Positions 33,054-38,226 of a DNA stretch of 38,226 nt are shown piece by piece. The position numbers and the translations under genes are program-made. The stretch is from Clostridium sp. (GTDB lineage: Bacteria; Bacillota; Clostridia; Clostridiales; Clostridiaceae): positions 1 to 38,226 of the forward strand of contig NZ_JAPFDR010000029.1 in assembly GCF_026168755.1 (NCBI RefSeq). Reading direction: 5' to 3'. Positions within the stretch are counted from its first letter, which is position 1. Each line of letters starts with the position of its first letter. Below the pieces are notes generated by a model. That model was not told the origin of the DNA. It did no database searches and saw only the letters and a program-made list of their open reading frames with translations.

Positions 33054-34532
33054 ATGTTAGATAAAAGAATTGAAAAAGCAGAAGAAGTTTTAAAAAATGC
33101 AAAGGAAAATGTAAAGGGTAGATATAGGCTTGGTTATCATATTATGGCACCAGCTAACTGGATTAATGATCCTAATGGACTTATTCAATATAAAGGAGAA
33201 TATCATGCCTTTTATCAACATCATCCTTATGATGAGAACTGGGGACCTATGCATTGGGGGCATGTTAAAAGTAAGGATTTAGTGAATTGGGAGTATTGTC
33301 CTGTAGCTTTAGCCCCAGGAGATGAATTTGATAAGGGTGGATGTTTTTCAGGAAGTGCAGTAGATGATAATGGAAATTTTGTTTTGATTTATACAGGACA
33401 TAATTATATAGATAAAGAGAAAGATGTATTTTATGAAAATCAAAATATTGCAATAAGTAAAGATGGTGGAGTTACTTTTGAAAAATATGAAAATAATCCT
33501 GTTATAGCTAAACCACCTGTAGATAGTATACATCATTTTAGAGACCCTAAGGTTTGGAAACATGAGGACAAGTGGTACATGGTTGTAGGAAATTCTACAA
33601 AAGATAATATAGGAAGAGTAATATTATATGTTTCATCAGATTTATATAACTGGGATTATGTTGGAACACTTGCAACAAGCAAAGGTGAGCTAGGATATAT
33701 GTGGGAGTGTCCTGATTTCTTTAAACTAGGGAATAAATATGTATTGAGTTTTTCACCACAAGGAATTGAAAAGAAAGAAGGTAAATATCCAAATCTATTC
33801 CAAACAGGATATATAGTAGGGGATTATGATTACTCTAAAAATGAATTTGTACATGGAGAATTCCATGAATTTGATAATGGACATGATTTTTATGCAGTTC
33901 AAACATTTTTAGATGATAAGGGACGTAGAATTGCAATAGGCTGGATGGATATGTGGGAATCTGATATGCCTACTAAACAAGATGGATGGTGTGGAGCATT
34001 AACAATTCCACGTGAATTAACATTAAACTCTGATAATAAAATAATGATGAATCCTGTTGAAGAATTAAAGGATTTAAGAGAAGAATCTATCTTAGAAGAA
34101 AAAGATATAAATGTATATGAAAATAAAAGCTATCAATTAAAAACAAACGAAAGAATGATGGAAATTAACATTGCATTTGATTTATCTAAATTTGAGTCAG
34201 ATAAAATTGGGGTTAAGATAAAAGGAATTGATGAAGAAGAGTTAAGTTTAAATTATAATAGAAATATTTCAGAATTAATTCTTGACTGCTCTAAATGTGG
34301 TAAGAATAAGGATAGTGTAAGAAAGGCTATTTTAAACAATGAAGGCAAGCTTTCATTAATAATATTTATAGATAGATCATCAGTTGAAGTATTTGTTAAT
34401 AATGGAGAGGCTACGATTACAAGTAGAATTTATCCTAAAAATAAATTTGATGAACTTGAAATTTGCTCAGATGGTAATGGTGCAAAAGTTAAATCAATAG
34501 AAGTATGGAAATTAAGAGATGTATGGAAATAA
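33054..34532 (+). CDS. GH32 beta-fructofuranosidase / sucrose hydrolase
   Basis: 492 aa with the five-bladed propeller of glycoside hydrolase family 32. Nucleophile Asp39 is in WINDPNG (usually WMNDPNG), the transition-state stabiliser Asp164 in FRDPKV and the acid/base Glu218 in WECPD. A C-terminal beta-sandwich (~360-490) contains the usual FIDRSSVEVFVNNGE. It is intracellular, with no signal peptide. The family splits sucrose or sucrose-6-phosphate to glucose (phosphate) and fructose. The partner is a proton symporter and not a PTS, so free sucrose is the more likely substrate, making the common sucrose-6-phosphate hydrolase name doubtful. No fructokinase gene is in this window. Confidence 0.93.
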   Translation: MLDKRIEKAEEVLKNAKENVKGRYRLGYHIMAPANWINDPNGLIQYKGEYHAFYQHHPYDENWGPMHWGHVKSKDLVNWEYCPVALAPGDEFDKGGCFSGSAVDDNGNFVLIYTGHNYIDKEKDVFYENQNIAISKDGGVTFEKYENNPVIAKPPVDSIHHFRDPKVWKHEDKWYMVVGNSTKDNIGRVILYVSSDLYNWDYVGTLATSKGELGYMWECPDFFKLGNKYVLSFSPQGIEKKEGKYPNLFQTGYIVGDYDYSKNEFVHGEFHEFDNGHDFYAVQTFLDDKGRRIAIGWMDMWESDMPTKQDGWCGALTIPRELTLNSDNKIMMNPVEELKDLREESILEEKDINVYENKSYQLKTNERMMEINIAFDLSKFESDKIGVKIKGIDEEELSLNYNRNISELILDCSKCGKNKDSVRKAILNNEGKLSLIIFIDRSSVEVFVNNGEATITSRIYPKNKFDELEICSDGNGAKVKSIEVWKLRDVWK

Positions 34533-34575
34533 TTTTTAAACTAAATTAATAGGGGAAGGTTAAGGGAATAAAAAC

Positions 34576-34621
34576 TATAACATAAGTCAATGATTCAAAA
34601 GAGTCATTGACTTATGTTATA
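34576..34621 (+). terminator. Long hairpin after the GH32 gene
   Basis: TATAACATAAGTCAATGA pairs with its complement, and the stem continues with one G-U pair down to an AAAA loop, about 21 bp in all. The T-run after it is weak (AATTATTTAT), so it may also protect the 3' end of the mRNA. Confidence 0.72.
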
Positions 34622-34673
34622 ATTATTTATAGTTATTAATGAGAAGATACTAATTAGGAAGGGAGATGAAAAG

Positions 34674-35251
34674 GTGACTATATATTTAAATACAACTAAT
34701 CCTTTAGAAAATTATAGAGAACTTCTAAATGAAGAGTATTTTGTTGATAAATCATCTATAATAGAAATACTAAATAAAAGACTATTCACAAAAAGTAAAT
34801 ATATATGTTTAACTAGGCCTAGAAGATTTGGAAAATCATCAGTTGCTCATATGTTAGGCACTTATTATAGTAAAGCTGTGGATTCTAAATGTATTTTTGA
34901 TAAGCTTAATATTAATTCATAATAGATGAATGGGATTATATTTTTAATAATAATCTTTTTGAAGAAAATCAGAATAATTTTTTGGAATTTTTAAGAAATC
35001 TTTTAAAAGATCAACCTTATGTTGCATTATGTTATATGACAGGAGTTTTACCTACTAGACGAAAGAATGATATTCCTTTTATTGTTGAGTTAAAAAAGGA
35101 TGTACTACCTGAAGTAGCTATAAATCAAATTATAGAAAAAGAGTATGTTGAAAAGTTTAAAAGAGAAAATGAGGGTAAAAAAGTATTAGCAGTAGCAATA
35201 TGTTATGATTCGAAGAGTAAGAGTCATAGTTGTAAGATAGAAGATATATAA
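34674..35251 (+). pseudogene. AAA-ATPase / PD-(D/E)XK family gene with internal deletions
   Basis: The N-terminal piece (34674-34922) has the family start NPLENYRELLNEEYFVDKS and a Walker A-like RPRRFGKSSVAHML, then stops after KLNINS. In another frame from about 34913 the reading resumes FIIDEWDYIF (Walker B) and goes to LCYMTGVLP. That is joined directly to IPFIVELKKDVLPEVAINQI, the PD-(D/E)XK core of the C-terminal domain, and ends KSHSCKIEDI. A complete member is about 500-580 aa; here the codons between Walker A and B and between the ATPase and nuclease parts are lost. These proteins form large poorly understood families in clostridia and Bacteroidetes. A GTG start with GGGAGAT upstream remains. 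It cannot encode an active protein. Confidence 0.87.
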
Positions 35252-35257
35252 TAAAAT

Positions 35258-35281
35258 AGAGCTTCATAGATTTGAAGCTCT
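35258..35281. terminator. Bidirectional intrinsic terminator
   Basis: AGAGCTTCA and TGAAGCTCT form a 9-bp stem with a 6-base loop, with TAAATTTTT on one side and ATTTTATT on the other; shared by the pseudogene and the convergent thioredoxin-like gene. Confidence 0.83.
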
Positions 35282-35318
35282 TAAATTTTTACATAAATAT
35301 AATTTATTCAGTTTTAAA

Positions 35319-35669
35319 CTATTTTATCATTTCTAAAATCTCATCTTCAGGAGTTGAAGAGTCACAACGAACTTCAATTTCTCCATTTTTACCAACAATA
35401 AAACCTGGAACAGTCACAATATTATATTTTTCTCTGAAAGAGCTAAGTTCATTATCAGAAAAATTATTGCTATCCACATAATAAATAGTTGTATTAATTT
35501 CGCTAACTAATCCACTAAGCTTTTTAGCAAATTTACGACAGTATGGACAAGTTTCTCTACCGATATAGATAACAGCTAAATCTTCATTAGATAATAATTT
35601 GTCTGCTTCCTCAGAAACAATTTTTGTAAATAAACTTACATCTTCTTTATAGTTATATTCTTCAATCAT
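35319..35669 (-). CDS. Thioredoxin-like protein
   Basis: 116 aa, thioredoxin fold. The redox motif is CPYC (Cys41, Cys44) after the strand DLAVIYIGRET, the middle helix is KFAKKLSGLVSEI, and the cis-proline loop is TVPGFIV near residue 87. The N-terminal helical extension (YNYKEDVSLFTKIVSEEADKL) and the CPYC motif fit the bacteriocin-transport-accessory/thioredoxin-like branch found singly in Firmicutes. It has no signal peptide, so probably a cytosolic disulfide reductase. GGAGGAAAT precedes the ATG. Confidence 0.86.
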   Translation of the reverse strand: MIEEYNYKEDVSLFTKIVSEEADKLLSNEDLAVIYIGRETCPYCRKFAKKLSGLVSEINTTIYYVDSNNFSDNELSSFREKYNIVTVPGFIVGKNGEIEVRCDSSTPEDEILEMIK

Positions 35670-35850
35670 TTTATTTCCTCCTATTATGTTTTTTAGAATA
35701 GTATATCAAATCTATATAATTTCATCAAATTAAACAATTGATTTTAAAACAAACTATATACATTGAAGTTTATAGATGAAGATTATATAATTGTTAATAA
35801 AAGAGATAGATTAAAGTTTAAAATTAATAGAGGATATATGGAGGTATAAC

Positions 35851-36060
35851 ATGATTACGTGTAAAAATTTATATGATAATAAAAATGTTGAAGTTATCGC
35901 TTCTAAGGGTGGAGTTAAGGTTATTGAATATAAAAAAGATTTAAGTGTTGATGCTGCAAGTGCAATTAATGCATATTTTGCTTCAGAAATGAATGTTAGA
36001 AAGAGACAGGTTCTAGTATATCGTGGAACAGGAAAAATTCTTATGGCACCTATAGCTTAA
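35851..36060 (+). pseudogene. Probable AIM24-family gene with internal deletion (69 aa left)
   Basis: The segment DLSVDAASAINAYFASEMNVRKRQV closely resembles the conserved N-terminal block of AIM24-family proteins (~220-260 aa). It is followed at once by VYRGTGKILMAPIA, which resembles a block I recall from much further along that family (a K-VYKGxGxxxLEP-type strand). The simplest reading is an in-frame deletion of the middle plus loss of the C-terminus. TGGAGG lies upstream of the ATG, so the short product could still be made. Alternatively it is a genuine small protein; family recall is from memory. Confidence 0.58.
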
Positions 36061-36099
36061 TAGATATAGTACAAAGAATTAGTATTTTAAAGGTTATTT

Positions 36100-36129
36100 G
36101 GAGGGCTATTTAAGGTTAGTTCTCCTTTT
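36100..36129 (+). terminator. Probable terminator before the prenyltransferase gene
   Basis: GGAGGGCTA and TAGTTCTCC pair over nine bases (two G-U) with an 8-base loop, followed by TTTT. A TATAAT at 36136-36141 just beyond it may start the next unit. Confidence 0.6.
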
Positions 36130-36163
36130 GGGATATATAATATAACTAAGGAGAAGATTTTTA

Positions 36164-37108
36164 ATGGGGATAACAAGTTTTTTAAAATTAGTAGAAATTC
36201 AAACAAAAGTAGCTAGTGTCATTCCTTATATGGTAGGAACAGCCTTTGTTTTATACAAATTTGATAATTTTAATATAAAAAATGCTATATTACTATTTTT
36301 ATCAATGATAATTTTTGATATGACTGTAACAGCAATAAATAATTATGTTGATTATATTAAAGCTATAAAAAAAGAGGGATTTGGATATGAAGAACATAAT
36401 GCTATAACAAAATATGGGCTTAAACCTAAAACTGTTTTAGGAATTATTATAGTTATGTTAATATTATCATCAACATTAGGAATACTATTATTTTTAAATA
36501 CAAATATAATAATTTTACTAGTAGGATTAGTATGTTTTACAATAGGAATTTTTTATTCTTTTGGGCCTATTCCAATTTCAAGAACTCCATTTGGTGAGAT
36601 TTTCTCAGGAGTAACAATGGGATTTTTTATAACTTTTTTAGCAGTATATATACATATATTTGATAAAGAAATATTAAATATATCTATATTAGAAGGTAAT
36701 TTAAAATTAATGATTAACTTAAAGGTTATTATATCTATATTTGTAATAAGTATTCCACTAATTGTTGGAATATCAAATATAATGTTGGCTAATAATATTT
36801 GTGATATTGAAGATGATTTTATAAATAGGAGATTTACTTTACCAATATATATAGGAAAAGAAAATGCTTTAACTATTTTTAAATGCTTATATTATATAGG
36901 ATTTATTGGTATAATTATAGGAGTTATTTTAAAAGTTTTACCTATATTATCATTATTAACATTATTAGTATTTATTCCAATTGATAAAAATATTAAATCA
37001 TTTTATATAGTGCAATCAAAGAAGGATACTTTTGTATTAGCAGTTAAAAATTTTATTTTGTTAAATGTAGCATATATTTTTACAATTGTTTTAGGAATAC
37101 TGTTTTAA
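36164..37108 (+). CDS. UbiA-family prenyltransferase (MenA-like)
   Basis: 314 aa with about nine membrane helices. The two acidic motifs of UbiA enzymes are present: NNYVDYIKA (a variant of NDxxDxxxD) near residue 60 and NNICDIEDDFINRR near residue 217, with conserved YSFGPIPISRTPFGEIFSG in between. These enzymes attach a polyprenyl chain to an aromatic acceptor, 1,4-dihydroxy-2-naphthoate in the MenA branch. No other menaquinone genes or a partner dehydrogenase are present here, and most cluster I clostridia lack a full pathway, so the acceptor is uncertain. The first motif ends in Ala where the last Asp is usual. AAGGAG precedes the ATG. Confidence 0.87.
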   Translation: MGITSFLKLVEIQTKVASVIPYMVGTAFVLYKFDNFNIKNAILLFLSMIIFDMTVTAINNYVDYIKAIKKEGFGYEEHNAITKYGLKPKTVLGIIIVMLILSSTLGILLFLNTNIIILLVGLVCFTIGIFYSFGPIPISRTPFGEIFSGVTMGFFITFLAVYIHIFDKEILNISILEGNLKLMINLKVIISIFVISIPLIVGISNIMLANNICDIEDDFINRRFTLPIYIGKENALTIFKCLYYIGFIGIIIGVILKVLPILSLLTLLVFIPIDKNIKSFYIVQSKKDTFVLAVKNFILLNVAYIFTIVLGILF

Positions 37109-37115
37109 GTTATGG

Positions 37116-37155
37116 ACAGTCCCTTGGTATAAGATAAGGGGCTGTTTAAATTTTT
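37116..37155 (+). terminator. Intrinsic terminator after prenyltransferase gene
   Basis: ACAGTCCCTT and AAGGGGCTGT (one G-U pair) around a 10-base loop, then TTTAAATTTTTT. Confidence 0.87.
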
Positions 37156-37235
37156 TATTATAAGGGTATAAAATTGAAAGGGGAATTATGAAATAATTAT
37201 CATATTAAAATAAAATTTAAATTAAATTAATAGGG

Positions 37236-37275
37236 AGAGTAGATAGATTTGTGTAAAAACAAATCTATCTACTCT
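37236..37275. terminator. Hairpin after the Rpn-family gene
   Basis: AGAGTAGATAGATTTG and CAAATCTATCTACTCT form a perfect 16-bp stem with an 8-base loop, six bases from the stop of the minus-strand gene. The T-run is weak on the minus strand. Confidence 0.65.
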
Positions 37276-37280
37276 TTACT

Positions 37281-38087
37281 CTATTTTAATCTTAATTTTT
37301 CAACATCAGTAATGGTTAATCCAGTTTTTAATGCAATAGTTTCATTATCAAGAATATCTAATAAATTTCTAGCTATAGCTAATTTTTCTTCTTCTCTACC
37401 TTCTTTTCTACCTTCTTCTCTACCTTTTCTTTCTACTGCATTTAACTCACTTATTTTATCTCTTAAAGAATTAGCTCTCATATCATATAACTGTCTTTGA
37501 GTACTGTCATTACTCATTCTTATAAGCTCATCTTTTGCTTGACGTATTTCATCTATACTTAACTCTAATCCTCTAACTTTTTCACTTTCAGGATCCTTTA
37601 AAAATTCTGTCCAAGCAACTAGCATGTCTTTTTCATCATTAGAATCTTCAAGCTTTGGTATTTCAATAAAGTGAACTTCCATAACATCAGTTAATTCTTC
37701 ATTAGTTTCAATTTCTTTAAATCTATATCCAGTATGAAAATTATCTGTTTTAAGATACTTAAAATTTAAAATGTTAATACAAACTGTTCTTACTAACTTT
37801 GAATAATCTTCCTTTTCATTTAACTGTTCTTCATACATTTTGCTTAAATAGTATAAACTTCTTTTTATCATATTATTTTCATTTTTAAGCTGTATTTCTA
37901 TATTTATTATTTCATCATTACTTGTTGTTGCTTTTACATCTAATCTTGAATATTTATCTTCTAGATATTGTTTTTCTATATCTGTTTTCTTTATATCAAC
38001 ATTTACTATTTTTCTTTTAGGTTTTAAAGTTGCATTTAAAAATGATATTAATATTTCAGGATGATTTGGAGAGCCAAAAATATTCTT
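37281..38087 (-). pseudogene. Rpn-family PD-(D/E)XK nuclease, 3' exon of an intron-interrupted gene
   Basis: The readable part starts about KNIFGSPNHPEILISFLNATLK, the usual N-terminal block of Rpn/transposase_31-like proteins (normally ~10-15 residues from the start). The nuclease core is SRLDVKATTSNDEIINIEIQLKN (Asp, then Glu-x-Gln), followed by helices and a C-terminal coiled, charged tail (RKGREEGRKEGREEEKLA) and LKTGLTITDVEKLRLK. Rpn proteins cut DNA and promote RecA-independent recombination. The apparent open frame continues upstream to an ATG at 38195, but that stretch is group II intron domain V/VI. The true first codons should lie beyond the intron, outside this window. Splicing could still restore a full mRNA. 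Confidence 0.85.
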
Positions 38088-38226
38088 GACGACTAGGTCG
38101 AGATGATTACTCATCTTTTCCCGTCTAAGAACCGTACGTGAGTCTTTCAACTCATACGGCTCAAGCCTTTGTAAACGCTCATTTTTCATATTCACGCCAA
38201 CCTCTCTTTATAATTTTGGATTTTCA
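38088..38226 (-). mobile_element. Group II intron, 3' end (domains V and VI), partial
   Basis: On the minus strand 38162-38129 is a canonical 34-base domain V: outer stem GAGCCGTA/TACGGTTC, the AGC triad at positions 2-4, inner stem TGAGT/ACTCA capped by a GAAA tetraloop and a 2-base CG bulge. After it comes domain VI: outer pairing GACG (38125-38122) with CGTC (38091-38088), inner AGATGA/TCATCT hairpin, and CCTA with the likely branch adenosine ~6-7 bases from the 3' end. The junction with the exon is near 38085-38090. The sequence to the window end should be the 3' part of domain IV. The intron-encoded reverse transcriptase and 5' end lie off the right edge. Confidence 0.93.

Noticed and set aside
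38088..38195. Start of the Rpn protein at ATG 38195
   Set aside because: This stretch is group II intron domain V/VI; the resemblance of its translation to an Rpn N-terminus is judged coincidental because stem pairings and codon use favour ribozyme RNA.

Overview
The window is about 72-75% A+T (estimated by eye), with AGGAGG/GGGGG-type ribosome binding sites, some GTG starts and many strong intrinsic terminators. Together with a CotJC-like manganese catalase, a CstA carrier and Bce-type sensor/transporter sets, this points to a Clostridium sensu stricto (cluster I) chromosome. I cannot name the species. I saw no rRNA, tRNA or CRISPR array.

Layout. 1-4.3 kb: housekeeping genes (unknown protein, histidine phosphatase, FMN azoreductase-like flavoprotein) converging on a Kup potassium transporter. 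4.6-8.1 kb: a heterodimeric ABC exporter with one degenerate and one consensus ATPase site. 8.2-9.7 kb: a secreted lipoprotein nuclease coupled to a small cytosolic protein. 9.9-15.4 kb: a Bce-type peptide sensing/detoxification module (response regulator, frameshifted kinase, ABC ATPase, FtsX permease) with an MNT/HEPN gene pair lodged in its middle. 15.5-17.3 kb: small membrane and hypothetical proteins and a manganese catalase. 17.4-20.7 kb: a large cell-wall-anchored 5'-nucleotidase behind PhoP-box-like repeats. 20.9-24.7 kb: CstA, a DUF2500 protein and a DUF6688-like membrane protein. 24.7-30.5 kb: an ABC-F remnant, then a second two-component/ABC set in which a strong terminator separates kinase from transporter. 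30.5-34.6 kb: a sucrose-type locus (LacI repressor, proton symporter, GH32 hydrolase) with paired operators on a near-perfect promoter and a 57-bp duplicated piece of the symporter gene in front of the repressor. 34.7-38.2 kb: decayed genes (AAA/PD-(D/E)XK ATPase, AIM24-like), a thioredoxin-like protein, a UbiA prenyltransferase, and an Rpn-family nuclease gene cut by a group II intron whose 3' end (domains V and VI) is at the right edge.

How it fits together. Much of the window deals with the cell surface: exporters, two antimicrobial-peptide-type sensor/transporter modules, a secreted nuclease and a wall-anchored nucleotidase that could jointly scavenge nucleotides and phosphate, and a sugar-uptake operon. 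The right third is notable for gene erosion (three internally deleted or truncated genes plus an intron-split one). The most promising observations are the intron/Rpn junction, the PhoP-box-like array before the nucleotidase, the 57-bp transporter duplication at the repressor promoter, the MNT/HEPN pair inside a Bce module with a broken kinase, and the nuclease/small-protein pair.
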